Assembly (NCBI GenBank): GCA_016870095.1
Contig: VGCI01000011.1
Location: forward strand, 1-50,992
Direction of reading: 5' to 3'
Length of the DNA stretch: 50,992 bases
DNA from: Alphaproteobacteria bacterium
GTDB taxonomy: Bacteria; Pseudomonadota; Alphaproteobacteria; Paracaedibacterales; VGCI01
A model generated the notes under the pieces. It was given only the letters and a program-made list of their open reading frames with translations, was not told the DNA's origin and ran no database searches. The position numbers and the translations under genes are program-made. How positions within the stretch are numbered: the stretch's first letter is position 1; each line of letters starts with the position of its first letter. This document shows positions 1-8,328 of this stretch, piece by piece.

Positions 1-2
1 GA

Positions 3-596
3 ATGGGAGGCGGCATCGGAGGAGGAATGACTGGTGTTGGTGGAATGGGAGGCGGCATCGGAGGAGGCATGACTGGTGTTGGTGGAATGGGAGGTGGCAT
101 CGGCGGAGGAATGAGTGGATCTGGTATTGGGGGTATTGGTGCGGGCAGTGGTAGCGGTATGAGCAATTCAAATTTGACGGATAATGCAGGAGCTAAGAAA
201 GAAGCGAAAGATAAAAAGAAAGCTGAGAAGAAGGAAAAGAAAAAAGAAGAAAAGAAGGCCAAAAAAGAAGAGAAAGACAAGAAGAAAGAAAAAAAGAAGG
301 AAGAGAAGAAAAAAAAGAAAGCTGAAGATAAGAAAAAGAAAGAAGAAAAAAAAGAGAAGAAAAAAGAGGAAAAGAAGAAACATAAGGAAGAAAAGAAAAA
401 GGAAAAGGGAAAGAGCGATAAAAAGAAGAGCGAAGATCATAAGAAAAAGAAAGAAGAAAAGAAAAAGAAGGCCAAGGAGCGTAAAAAGGAAAAGGAGACT
501 AAGAAGGCAAGAAAAAATCAAGAAAAGAAAAAAGGCGCTAAGGCTCGGACGGAAAAGAAAAAGGAGAAGAAAAAAAAGAAATTTAGAAAAACCTAG
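3..596 (+). CDS. Gly-repeat / Lys-rich low-complexity protein (5' partial)
   Basis: The reading frame is open to the window edge, so the N terminus is probably outside and the first ATG seen is only an internal repeat Met. Residues 1 to about 43 are a tandem repeat of a 14-residue unit (MGGGIGGGMTGVGG), matching an almost perfect 42-bp DNA repeat. After a Gly/Ser linker (about 44-60), residues 65-197 are almost entirely Lys and Glu with some Arg, Asp and Ala, giving a very basic, probably helical or disordered tail. No catalytic domain is visible. A nucleic-acid-binding (histone H1-like) or surface role is conceivable but only a guess. Long overlapping frames here are by-products of the purine-rich composition. 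I am confident it is coding because the repeat keeps one frame and ends in a clean TAG, but not of its function. Confidence 0.6.
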   Translation: MGGGIGGGMTGVGGMGGGIGGGMTGVGGMGGGIGGGMSGSGIGGIGAGSGSGMSNSNLTDNAGAKKEAKDKKKAEKKEKKKEEKKAKKEEKDKKKEKKKEEKKKKKAEDKKKKEEKKEKKKEEKKKHKEEKKKEKGKSDKKKSEDHKKKKEEKKKKAKERKKEKETKKARKNQEKKKGAKARTEKKKEKKKKKFRKT

Positions 597-700
597 AAGA
601 ATTTCTAACTAAAATTTTGATGTTTGTTGATGTAATTTTCGTCAATATTTTCAGAACCACAAAGTATAGCTACCTTTTTCCCCGAAAGAATTTGGCATTC

Positions 701-1780
701 CTATTTTTCAAAATATTCTCTAAATCCCTTATAAACTGCAGATTTTTGACCATAACCTGCTCCTAAGAAGTGTAAAGGGGCTTGATGAACCCCATCAAGT
801 TTTAAGTGGCTAGAAACGTTTACATCATGAATGTTTGCTGTCATCCATGAAAGAATTCCCAAGGAAGTGGCGACAAGTTGAAAAGTTTGGGACAAATGTC
901 CGGCGTCTAACAATGCCACTCGGTAGCCTCGAGAGTGGGGATATTTCCACCACAATTTTGCAAAGAAGGCGACGATAAATACTCCAAATGCAAGACCTTC
1001 ACCAAAAGGTTGACCCATACAAAAAGCGGATAACTCGTCATCGGACAATGCGTTGTTTATAGAAACAAGACCGTGGCGTTCTACATCATAATGGTAAGTT
1101 CCGGGTTCAATACCCACAACATTATGGATGGTGATAAAAGCTTCATTCGGGTGCAGTCCCCCACCCGATGCGCTTGTTTTTCGCACACCCAATTCTCTCA
1201 GACCAGCCTCTGTCAAATCATGCCAGGGACCATGAAACAAACCAAATGTAGTAAATATAAGTGTACTAAAAGCTTCCAACGAAACAGGTTGTCCATCAAA
1301 ATTTCGAACAGTTTGTCGTTGTTGTAAAATCTCCTGAAAAGATCTTTGGTTTAATAATTCTAAATTAGGAGAGGGTAAGGGGAAAAATACTCCTTTCCTC
1401 TTCACATATATGTCCTCAATTTTTCGCTCTATTGCCTCTTCGCATCCCGCTACATAATCTGCAATCCACTCTTCTTTTGAGGTGTGTTCATCGTTGACAA
1501 CATTTCGAGTGCCTATATGAAAAATGTAGGAGAGTTTATCCCAATTCCAGGAAGGTTGTGTCGGAGCCTGGGGAACCAAAATGCCTTCCTTAACCAAATG
1601 GTGGTCGATGTCAGCAGAAGCTTCATCGGCTTCGTCCTCTTTTCCTTGAGAGTAAGCAATTAGCCGTTCAAAATAAGATGAGTTAAGGGAAAATTGTTGA
1701 TGCTTCTGATAGTCCCACAAGACGATACCCTCATCTTTTAATAAAAAAAATAGATCTGAATTCAAGTATAATTTTGACAT
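701..1780 (-). CDS. SagB/ThcOx-type flavin-dependent dehydrogenase
   Basis: This is a nitroreductase-fold protein of the SagB/ThcOx family, FMN enzymes that oxidise azoline rings in peptide natural products or act in unknown redox reactions. Family marks, numbered on the longest reading (371 aa): RQTVRNF near 167-173 for FMN phosphate binding, KTSASGGGLHPNE at 213-225, YHYD at 241-244, and GYRVALLDAGHLSQ at 297-310. The N-terminal 150 residues resemble the winged-helix/PqqD-like part of SagB proteins. The frame opens at an ATG at 1816, but the ATG at 1780 (MSKLY) has an upstream AGAAAG and gives a 359-aa product, so it is preferred. No SagC/SagD cyclodehydratase or precursor peptide lies nearby, so a role in peptide modification is not supported here. 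Confidence 0.8.
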   Translation of the reverse strand: MSKLYLNSDLFFLLKDEGIVLWDYQKHQQFSLNSSYFERLIAYSQGKEDEADEASADIDHHLVKEGILVPQAPTQPSWNWDKLSYIFHIGTRNVVNDEHTSKEEWIADYVAGCEEAIERKIEDIYVKRKGVFFPLPSPNLELLNQRSFQEILQQRQTVRNFDGQPVSLEAFSTLIFTTFGLFHGPWHDLTEAGLRELGVRKTSASGGGLHPNEAFITIHNVVGIEPGTYHYDVERHGLVSINNALSDDELSAFCMGQPFGEGLAFGVFIVAFFAKLWWKYPHSRGYRVALLDAGHLSQTFQLVATSLGILSWMTANIHDVNVSSHLKLDGVHQAPLHFLGAGYGQKSAVYKGFREYFEK

Positions 1781-1937
1781 TTTACGACTTTCTTTTTTTA
1801 TTTTTGCTAATGGCATACGCCAGGTTCGTTTTTCGTTAACACAGACTAACTTACATGATTAGGTTATGTTGAGAAAAGTAGAATATTGTTAAAAAAATTC
1901 TAACCCCACCTTCTGATTAACAGGAAAATTTTTCAAA

Positions 1938-1966
1938 TTGACACTCACTAAGGTGATCGATAGGAT
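1938..1966 (+). promoter_or_regulatory. sigma-70-like promoter of the TPP-riboswitch transcript
   Basis: TTGACA (1938-1943) and TAGGAT (1961-1966) are separated by 17 bp, close to the sigma-70 consensus. Transcription would begin around 1972-1974, exactly at the 5' edge of the TPP riboswitch, which supports the assignment. Confidence 0.65.
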
Positions 1967-1973
1967 ACAGTTA

Positions 1974-2069
1974 CTTGCCGGGGGTGCTGAGTTTTAATGT
2001 CTCAGCTGAGAGAGCGATGGTCGCTTAACCCTATAACCTGATCTGGTTCGTACCAGCGGAGGGAGTGCC
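1974..2069 (+). promoter_or_regulatory. TPP riboswitch (THI element)
   Basis: The conserved thiamine-pyrophosphate aptamer elements occur in order: GGGGTGCT at 1981, a variable P3 hairpin (CTGAG/CTCAG), the CTGAGAGAG core, AACCCT, the AACCTGATCTGGTT block, and ACCAGCGGAGGGAG. The 3' strand ends one or two bases before the ATG at 2070, and its GGAGGGAG is both part of the closing helix and the only Shine-Dalgarno sequence. TPP binding should therefore hide the ribosome site directly. The layout leaves no room for a separate expression platform or terminator, so control is most likely translational. This ties the downstream transporter to thiamine or a thiamine precursor. Confidence 0.93.
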
Positions 2070-3374
2070 ATGAATCATAGTGCAAAAAAGCAATTATTTT
2101 TATCTAATTTTCAAGCTGTTAATCCTAAGCGCCAAAATATTTCTCCCGTTAAGTTACCGGTCTTTCTCCTATCAATTTTGGGAACAATTTTAGAGTATTT
2201 TGAATATGCTATATATGGATTTTTAGCCCCCATTTTAGCTCTTCATTTTTTCCCCGAGGGAAATTCGACTGCGGCGCTGCTCAAAACCTTTGGTGTATTC
2301 GCTGTGGGATCTTTGTCTAAACCTTTAGGTGCACTGATTTTCGGATATTTAGGGGATCGATGGGGACGACGCATATCCTTACGCTACAGTATGATCGGTA
2401 TCTCTTTTCCAACATTCATTGTTGGAATTTTGCCTAGCTATGACTCTTGGGGCTGGAAAGCAGCTGTTGCACTTGTGTTATGTCGAATGTTCCAGGGTAT
2501 ATTTATTGCTGGAGAATCGGATGGTGTGCGAATTTATGTCTTTGAACATTTTGGCAAGAAATATCCATGTCTTATGACTACGTTTGTGGGATGTGGAGCC
2601 TATTTAGGCATAGCTTTCGCTTCGTTAGTTGCTTCTCAAATTCCGGCAACGGGAGAAAAGTGGCGGTTGGCTTTTTTAGGGTGCAGCATGCTGGGTGTCA
2701 TTGTTTTTGCTTTACGGCGCTACTTGGTAGAAACACCCCCATTTTTGGCTTATCAAGAGACCCATCATGAACTTGTCCCTTTATCGCAAATCCTGAAGAC
2801 ACATTGGAAAGCTCTCGCGCGTACCATTATGATTTGTGGGGCTGCGGGAGGGGCCTATCACTTTTATCTGTTATTTCAAGGAACCTATTTGTCAAAGATT
2901 TTAGGGCTGCTCTCTCCTCATGAAGGAGCACTTCATAGTTTTTTCTTCACGTGTGTCTATGTTATAATTTTGCCTTTTGCAGGTTGGGTTGCTGATTATT
3001 GGGGACTTGTTCGGGTTGCTAAAATTGGTGGCTTGTTGACGTTAATTTTAATTTCTTTGAATACAGTGCTCATCACTGCACAGACAATTTCCCTTCCCTT
3101 AATGATCTTAACGACTATAAGCATCGGATTCTTTATTACGCCAGGATATTTGTTTTTACTTCATCAATATGATGTTGGTTTTCGATTTCGAGGTTTGAGT
3201 TTGGGTCATACAGTGGGATCAATGCTTTTTTCAGGAACAACACCTTTTGTTTGTCTATTATTATGGCAAACAACGGGTCTGGCTTATGTTCCCTATCTAT
3301 ATTTTTTCTTTCTCATGTTGATGGGGCTAATGGCCTTTATCTGGGGGGAGAAAAGTCAAGGCTGTCCAAACTAA
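2070..3374 (+). CDS. MFS transporter under TPP control, probable thiamine or thiamine-precursor uptake
   Basis: A 434-residue inner-membrane major facilitator with 12 predicted helices. It most resembles the metabolite:H+ symporter (MHS/ProP-like) branch: EYFEYAIYG in helix 1 and the loop 2-3 motif GYLGDRWGRR near residues 90-100. The family usually carries osmolytes or carboxylates, but the TPP riboswitch joined to its start codon argues for thiamine, HMP or another precursor. No thiamine biosynthesis gene is in the window, which fits salvage by a host-dependent bacterium. The start is fixed by the riboswitch GGAGGGAG located 5 to 12 nt upstream. Its TAA overlaps the last codon of convergent mutY by 3 nt (shared 4-nt stretch). 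Family is secure; substrate is inferred from regulation only. Confidence 0.88.
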   Translation: MNHSAKKQLFLSNFQAVNPKRQNISPVKLPVFLLSILGTILEYFEYAIYGFLAPILALHFFPEGNSTAALLKTFGVFAVGSLSKPLGALIFGYLGDRWGRRISLRYSMIGISFPTFIVGILPSYDSWGWKAAVALVLCRMFQGIFIAGESDGVRIYVFEHFGKKYPCLMTTFVGCGAYLGIAFASLVASQIPATGEKWRLAFLGCSMLGVIVFALRRYLVETPPFLAYQETHHELVPLSQILKTHWKALARTIMICGAAGGAYHFYLLFQGTYLSKILGLLSPHEGALHSFFFTCVYVIILPFAGWVADYWGLVRVAKIGGLLTLILISLNTVLITAQTISLPLMILTTISIGFFITPGYLFLLHQYDVGFRFRGLSLGHTVGSMLFSGTTPFVCLLLWQTTGLAYVPYLYFFFLMLMGLMAFIWGEKSQGCPN

Positions 3375-4492
3375 ACTGAGTGATCAGTGGCGGTTTGAAT
3401 TACTTTTTTCATTACCGTTGGGAGAGCATAAGATTTAAGATTTTCGAGGGGGCTCCAAATTCCGAAAATGGGTCGGGTGCATTTTCCCTTTAGAATTTGC
3501 AATTCCAAGTGAAAGTGGGTGAAGGTATGAGATACTATTTTTGGTAAGGGTTTCCAAATCTCGACACCTTCTGGTGCATAAGGAAGCATTTCTTTAGAGG
3601 TAAGGCCCCAAGGTTTTTCTCGCCACTGCGTTGTGGGCAAACCTATCAACCCGGCTAATAAACCTTTGGCTGGGCGTTTCTCCAACAAAATTTCTTGATC
3701 CTTATTTTCTAACCAAAAAACAATTCCATATCGTTGAGGTTTAATTTCTTTGGGAGCAGGTATGGGAAGGTTTTGAGCAATTCCTTGAATGTATCCCTTA
3801 CAAATTGTTTGTAACGGACATATCTCGCAACGAGGATTTCGAGGTCGACAAATCGTTGCACCTAAATCCATCAAAGCTTGAGCAAAATCTCCACTTCTAC
3901 GAGGAGGGATCATTTTTCTAACAAGACTATGAATTTCTTTTTTAAGAGATGGTAAGGGTGTGTCAAGACAAAGAAGACGAGAAAATACGCGCACAATATT
4001 TCCATCAACAGGAATAGTGGGCTGATTATAAGCAATTGCAGCAATTGCGGCAGCTGTATAAGGACCAATTCCTGGCAGTGTTAAGAGAGTTTTCTCATCT
4101 GAAGGAATGACCCCTTTATAGTCATGGGCCAAAATTTGTGCACACGTGTGAAGGTTACGGGCTCGACTATAATATCCCAGCCCTTGCCACACATGAAAAA
4201 TATCATCAAGGGTAGCTTGGGCTAGACATTCTATGGTCGGCCACCGTTGGACAAATCTTGAGAAATAATCTTTAACAGTTGCAACAGTTGTTTGTTGCAG
4301 CATAATTTCGCTTAACAAAATTTGATAGGGATTGGGGGGATATCCCGAAACGGATCGCCAGGGAAGAACTCGCTGGTGGGTGTCATACCATTGTAAGAGA
4401 TTTGTCTCTAATACCTTGTTATTTATAGTGTTTGATTTTTTCAAAACGTCCCCATCCTCTTGCGCAACTTCAAAAAAAATGATCTGCTTCAA
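3371..4492 (-). CDS. mutY: A/G-specific adenine DNA glycosylase MutY
   Basis: Base-excision repair enzyme that removes adenine mispaired with 8-oxoguanine. The catalytic Glu is E62 in SEIMLQQT. The helix-hairpin-helix LPGIGPYTA is at 139-147 and the catalytic Asp is D163 in VDGNIVR. The [4Fe-4S] ligands C215, C222, C225 and C231 show the family spacing C-X6-C-X2-C-X5-C. The C-terminal third is a MutT-like domain that reads 8-oxoG, with EKRP and the HTFTHFHLEL stretch. The longest reading starts at a TTG (4492). A second TTG at 4444, preceded by GAGGATGGGGAC, is an equally good or better start and gives 357 aa, close to the usual 350. The gene converges on the MFS gene with stop codons overlapping. 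Confidence 0.95.
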   Translation of the reverse strand: MKQIIFFEVAQEDGDVLKKSNTINNKVLETNLLQWYDTHQRVLPWRSVSGYPPNPYQILLSEIMLQQTTVATVKDYFSRFVQRWPTIECLAQATLDDIFHVWQGLGYYSRARNLHTCAQILAHDYKGVIPSDEKTLLTLPGIGPYTAAAIAAIAYNQPTIPVDGNIVRVFSRLLCLDTPLPSLKKEIHSLVRKMIPPRRSGDFAQALMDLGATICRPRNPRCEICPLQTICKGYIQGIAQNLPIPAPKEIKPQRYGIVFWLENKDQEILLEKRPAKGLLAGLIGLPTTQWREKPWGLTSKEMLPYAPEGVEIWKPLPKIVSHTFTHFHLELQILKGKCTRPIFGIWSPLENLKSYALPTVMKKVIQTATDHSV

Positions 4493-4547
4493 TAGTCGAG
4501 TATTAAATATTAGTGTTTATATATTACATTTACAGGAGTAATGGAAA

Positions 4548-4787
4548 ATGAAATCTTATTTTTTTGCCGCCTTATCCGCCGCTGTTGCTATTTCTTCAAC
4601 ACAAGCTGAAGGTGATACAAAAGATCAAGAGAAGTGCTATGGAATAGCTAAGGCCGGAAAAAATGATTGTGCAATACCAGGTCATGATTGCATGGGACAT
4701 TCAAAAGTGGATAATGATAAAAAAGAATGGATGTTTGTTAAGAAAGGTGAATGCGAAGGAAAAGGCGGATCATTAACACCAGGTTAA
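4548..4787 (+). CDS. DUF2282 / BufA1-type bufferin-like small secreted Cys peptide
   Basis: A 79-residue precursor with a signal peptide (residues 1-20, ending AxA-like at TQA) and a compact mature part carrying four cysteines at 30, 41, 48 and 69. The blocks KCYGIAKAGKNDC, HxCxG, and KGECEGKGGSLTPG are the hallmark of DUF2282 proteins. Members encoded with a DUF692 enzyme (BufB) are bufferins, ribosomally made peptides whose cysteines become thiooxazoles that bind copper. No DUF692, DUF2063 or DoxX gene is adjacent, so this copy is an orphan, either modified by an enzyme elsewhere or left unmodified. AGGAG at 4533-4537 supports the ATG at 4548. The gene stands alone between divergent mutY and a terminator-like hairpin. 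Confidence 0.85.
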   Translation: MKSYFFAALSAAVAISSTQAEGDTKDQEKCYGIAKAGKNDCAIPGHDCMGHSKVDNDKKEWMFVKKGECEGKGGSLTPG

Positions 4788-4810
4788 AATGCGATCTTTG
4801 ATCCTTATCA

Positions 4811-4865
4811 TGCAACTTTGAATCAAAACTTCAAGTTTAAATTTAGAGTTGCAAAATTTTTTGAT
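4811..4865 (+). terminator. probable intrinsic terminator after the DUF2282 gene
   Basis: TGCAACT (4811-4817) pairs with AGTTGCA (4847-4853), with an inner AAACTT/AAGTTT pairing, and a T-rich tract (ATTTTTTG) follows. It lies 23 nt past the stop codon. The stem is AT-rich and interrupted, so strength is uncertain. Confidence 0.45.
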
Positions 4866-4942
4866 TTTCTAACACACATCTATCCTTGTGCCGTTGTTCA
4901 TTCCAAATTCTCAAACCTCTCTTATAGCCCGTAAAGTTCGGG

Positions 4943-5647
4943 TTATTGTTCTATCCCATATTGAAAGAGAGTTTTTCCATTTTGGCGTAACCAGTGACGT
5001 AAGGTTTTATAATCAGGGCAAAAACCTTCCACAATTTTCCAAAATTTAGGGCTATGATTCATTTCTTTCAAGTGGGCAACCTCGTGAGCACAGACATAAT
5101 CTGCCACATTTTCAGGCGCAAAAATGAGTCGCCAAGAATAGGAGATATTTCCATTTGCACTACAACTTCCCCAGCGACTACGCGGGTCCCGTAAGGTAAT
5201 GCGATTGATTGGTTTTGCCAATTTGTTCGCGTAAATCGTGGTGCGTTGCGTCAAAAATTGTCGGGCAACTTGATGGAGGGACTTTTGAACTGACTGTTCA
5301 AACTTATCGCTTGGGGCATGGATTAACAGATGATCGTTTTCCCACCAAGAGCGATAAGATTTGGAGATTTTGTGACATAACTTATAATCTTTCCCGAAGA
5401 TGGGCAAAAGCATCCCGTCAACATATAGTTGTTTCGGTGTTGTTTTTGCAACTTGTTTTTCAAGCCATGGTTTAGATTTTTCTAAAAAATTAAAAACTTG
5501 TTTTTTGGAATAAAAGAGCGGGAGAGTTAAAATAATTTTTCCCCCTGCTTCTAGATTTACGCGAAGTGTTAACCGTTTTGCTTTGGAATTTTCTTTTACC
5601 ACCAGAGGCAGTGACTTGCCTTCTATCGAGAGGTGGGAAGGGAGCAT
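4943..5647 (-). CDS. YgjP/M48-type zinc metallopeptidase domain protein (DUF45)
   Basis: A 234-residue member of the YgjP-like metallopeptidase family. The zinc motif HEVAHLKEMNH places ligands at H188 and H192 with E189 as general base and H198 nearby, and the family stretch SRWGSCSANGNISYSWRL precedes it (158-173). Physiological substrate is not established; the E. coli relative has been described as a UTP pyrophosphatase, so protease function should not be assumed. The ATG lies 2 nt after the stop of the XRE regulator gene, so the two are probably translationally coupled in a lnt-xre-ygjP operon. Confidence 0.85.
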   Translation of the reverse strand: MLPSHLSIEGKSLPLVVKENSKAKRLTLRVNLEAGGKIILTLPLFYSKKQVFNFLEKSKPWLEKQVAKTTPKQLYVDGMLLPIFGKDYKLCHKISKSYRSWWENDHLLIHAPSDKFEQSVQKSLHQVARQFLTQRTTIYANKLAKPINRITLRDPRSRWGSCSANGNISYSWRLIFAPENVADYVCAHEVAHLKEMNHSPKFWKIVEGFCPDYKTLRHWLRQNGKTLFQYGIEQ

Positions 5648-5649
5648 TC

Positions 5650-6111
5650 TTATGAATGCCCTTTTGGTTTACGTTTACCCTCTTCTTGGTTACTTTCTCT
5701 CTGGGAATCTTCGGCCAATGCCTGGACAAGTTTCAAAATCTTTTTCCGTTGTTTAGGATTTATAATTTGATGGTATGCCCGCATCAGCTCAAGAGTCTCT
5801 CTTTTTAATACAGGGTCTGCTTGGTAGGGAGAATTACCATCTTCTGCTAAGCTATTATCACCATAGTTTTCAAAGAAATAAGAAATTGGCGTCTGAAGAA
5901 TTTTACTCATTTCATAGAGGCGGCTTGCTCCAATACGATTGGCACCTCGTTCATATTTCTGTACTTGTTGAAAGGAAAGACCGATCGCAGCCCCTAATTG
6001 ATCTTGGCTTAATCCTAATGCTGATCGCCGAAGTCGAACACGACCTCCAACGTGGATATCAACATCATGCGGTTTCCCCTTTTTAGAAGGAGATATTTCT
6101 TGATTCAACAT
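5650..6111 (-). CDS. XRE-family transcriptional regulator (PraR-like)
   Basis: A 153-residue DNA-binding protein with a lambda-repressor-type helix-turn-helix at about 22-80 (LRRSALGLSQDQLGAAIGL, then FQQVQKYERGANRI). The C-terminal part is charged and ends in a Lys-rich tail. The sequence matches the regulator group common in alphaproteobacteria (PraR and relatives) that often lies directly beside lnt, as here. Its target genes cannot be read from this sequence. It sits 26 nt downstream of lnt on the same strand and runs into ygjP. Confidence 0.85.
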   Translation of the reverse strand: MLNQEISPSKKGKPHDVDIHVGGRVRLRRSALGLSQDQLGAAIGLSFQQVQKYERGANRIGASRLYEMSKILQTPISYFFENYGDNSLAEDGNSPYQADPVLKRETLELMRAYHQIINPKQRKKILKLVQALAEDSQRESNQEEGKRKPKGHS

Positions 6112-6137
6112 ATCCGTATTTCTCTCTTTAAAATATT

Positions 6138-7661
6138 CTATTTTTTTCGTTTCTGATTAGGATGAAAGGCGACTGTTAGAACAAGCAATACAACCAATAA
6201 TCCGTAGAAGAGAAGGTCCCCCCATCGTCCGTACAACGTATCATAATTCAAATGTTTTGGCAAAGTAAAGTCGATAAAATCTATATCATCTAATTCTAGG
6301 CGATATAAAATTTCTCCAAATGAATTGATTACAGCTGAAATGCCATTATTGGCAGAACGAACAAGGGGCATTCCTTCTTCAATGGCACGCACTCGGACAC
6401 TTTGAAGGTGTTGATAGGGTCCTGTAGAGTGACCAAACCAGGCGTCATTTGTTGTGTTAAGCATCCATTGAGGACGATCTTTTTGGTCCACAACGGCATG
6501 AGGAAAAATGGCTTCATAGCAAATGAGGGGGCTCACGCGGGGCAAGCCAGGAAATGAAACGGTACGAATACCGGGGCCAGGGGTATAATCTCGATCCCCA
6601 TAAGTTAGTTTTTTTATCGTGATTAGAGAACGTAAAGGCATGTATTCCCCAAAAGGAACGAGATGAGATTTGTCATAAATACCAACTAAATTTGCTTCCC
6701 TATCTATGCCCATCATACTGGTTTTTAATTTTCCTTGAACTTCTCGAGGAGCCCCAAATATTAAAATACCCTCCGGGGGCGCTGTTTCGGCTAGTATTTT
6801 TAAGAGGATTGGAGAGTTTTCAACAAATGTTGTGACGCTTGACTCTGGCCATATAATCGCATTTAACGGTTTTGTGGCGGGTTTGCGAGATAAAGAGATA
6901 TATCGATTAAGATTGTCTTGGAAATGTTCAGCTAACCATTTGGTTTCTTGGGGTATATTAGCATGGACGATCCGTAAATTGATTTCAGGATTGTGGGCAG
7001 GAGATAAACCTTGAGCTTGCGTGACCCTATCATTTCCCCATAGCCAAAGTACACCTAAGGTCAAAAAAACGCCTGAGATCCATCCTTTGTGTTTAGAAGC
7101 AAAAATACAAGCAGCAAGTGTGGTAAGGGCTGTTAAGCCATAGATACCGATTACAGAGGTTACTTGGAGTAAGGAAATATCCCAAGTATAACCAAGCAAA
7201 TTCAAAGGCAAGCCAGTTAAAACATGGCCCCGAAGCCATTCAAAGAGTGACCAAAAAGCGGTGAAAGCGAAGACTCGACTGAGGGGGGTTGTTGTCAATT
7301 TAAAAGTTATGAAAGTGGCGGTTGCTGGAAAAATGGCTAACCCTAAAGGGAGCCCTGCAGTCGCAAAAGGCACAGCAAACCACATTCCTAAAGTGCGGGG
7401 TGCATTTCCAATCCAATAAAGTCCCCCTAAAAAGTAGCCAAATCCAAAAACCCATCCCACCCAAAAAGCTGTTTTAGAGGATTTTGTATTTTGAAGAACT
7501 ATTAAAAAACCAGAAAAAGCAAAGGGCAGAACAAATACAATATGGTAGGGGGCCATAGCAAAGAGGGTGAGGCAACCAAGTAGGAAACTTAACCAGAAGG
7601 GATGTTTTATTAGTAATGATACAAACCAAGGATATACTTTTGTAGCCGTTACCTGAAACAT
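6138..7661 (-). CDS. lnt: apolipoprotein N-acyltransferase
   Basis: An inner-membrane enzyme that adds the third acyl chain to the N-terminal Cys of lipoproteins. The 507 residues contain an N-terminal multi-helix membrane domain (about 20-210), a periplasmic nitrilase-like domain, and a final membrane helix (about 480-500). The catalytic triad is visible: E273 in IIWPESSVT, K331 in YDKSHLVPFGEY, and C381 in PLICYEAIFP. Length matches the family (E. coli 512). It is first in a likely operon with an XRE regulator and ygjP. Together with lolA nearby, it shows a working lipoprotein maturation route and a Gram-negative envelope. The start codon has only a weak ribosome site. Confidence 0.96.
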   Translation of the reverse strand: MFQVTATKVYPWFVSLLIKHPFWLSFLLGCLTLFAMAPYHIVFVLPFAFSGFLIVLQNTKSSKTAFWVGWVFGFGYFLGGLYWIGNAPRTLGMWFAVPFATAGLPLGLAIFPATATFITFKLTTTPLSRVFAFTAFWSLFEWLRGHVLTGLPLNLLGYTWDISLLQVTSVIGIYGLTALTTLAACIFASKHKGWISGVFLTLGVLWLWGNDRVTQAQGLSPAHNPEINLRIVHANIPQETKWLAEHFQDNLNRYISLSRKPATKPLNAIIWPESSVTTFVENSPILLKILAETAPPEGILIFGAPREVQGKLKTSMMGIDREANLVGIYDKSHLVPFGEYMPLRSLITIKKLTYGDRDYTPGPGIRTVSFPGLPRVSPLICYEAIFPHAVVDQKDRPQWMLNTTNDAWFGHSTGPYQHLQSVRVRAIEEGMPLVRSANNGISAVINSFGEILYRLELDDIDFIDFTLPKHLNYDTLYGRWGDLLFYGLLVVLLVLTVAFHPNQKRKK

Positions 7662-7749
7662 CTTTTATAACAATCACTCAGTATAAAAATAAGGCGCATG
7701 TAATTGCTGGCTTACTTTAAAACTCATCTTCATTTTCACTTTTCCTAGA

Positions 7750-8328
7750 CTATAGGATTTTGCAAACCTCGTCAAACGTGAGGCGGGGATTTCGGGGGTG
7801 CAGCTTGGAGGAGTCTCCATATCCCAGGTTACATAAAAAATTTGACCGTATGGAGCTATTTGCAAAAAATGCCTTGTCAACCCCGGCATTGTCAAATCCG
7901 GACATTGGGCCACAATCTAACCCCAAAGAGCGTGAAGCAAGAATAAAATATGCCCCTTGTAAGGAACTATTGCGAAAAGCTGTAATTTGAGTGCGCTCTT
8001 CATTCCCCACAAACCAACTTTTGGCATCGGTGTGCGGAAATAACTTGGGAAGATTATTATAAAAGGTAAGATCATACGCAATAATAGCCGTAACAGGAGC
8101 AGCCATGGTTTTCCCCACATTACTTTCGTCGAGAAGGGGCTTTAGTTTTTCTTTACATTCTTTGGATTTAACAAAAGCAATGCGCATGGGGCAAGAATTA
8201 GCACTTGTAGGGCCCATTTTCGCTAAATCATACGCCTTTTGAAGGATTTCGTCGTCCACAGGCTTATCAAGCCAATTTGAATAGGTACGCCCTTGCAAAA
8301 ACATTAAATCAATTAGTTTTTCAGTCAT
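7750..8328 (-). CDS. rutE: RutE/HadB-like malonic semialdehyde reductase (nitroreductase family)
   Basis: A 192-residue FMN oxidoreductase of the nitroreductase superfamily. Marks of the RutE branch are R14-TYSNW, the [12 protein letters not shown] segment near 57-68 for FMN binding, [17 protein letters not shown] around 95-111, and [11 protein letters not shown] around 135-145. RutE reduces malonic semialdehyde to 3-hydroxypropionate in pyrimidine degradation. The other rut genes are absent here, so general aldehyde or quinone reduction is equally possible. The gene is monocistronic. The 275 nt separating it from lolA are AT-rich and contain no convincing gene. Confidence 0.82.
   Translation of the reverse strand: MTEKLIDLMFLQGRTYSNWLDKPVDDEILQKAYDLAKMGPTSANSCPMRIAFVKSKECKEKLKPLLDESNVGKTMAAPVTAIIAYDLTFYNNLPKLFPHTDAKSWFVGNEERTQITAFRNSSLQGAYFILASRSLGLDCGPMSGFDNAGVDKAFFANSSIRSNFLCNLGYGDSSKLHPRNPRLTFDEVCKIL

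Noticed and set aside
168-612. Long frames on both strands opposite and beside the Lys-rich gene
   Set aside because: They are artefacts of the A/G-rich sequence; their proteins are pure Phe/Leu or Arg/Lys strings and the Gly-repeat frame is the one with structure.
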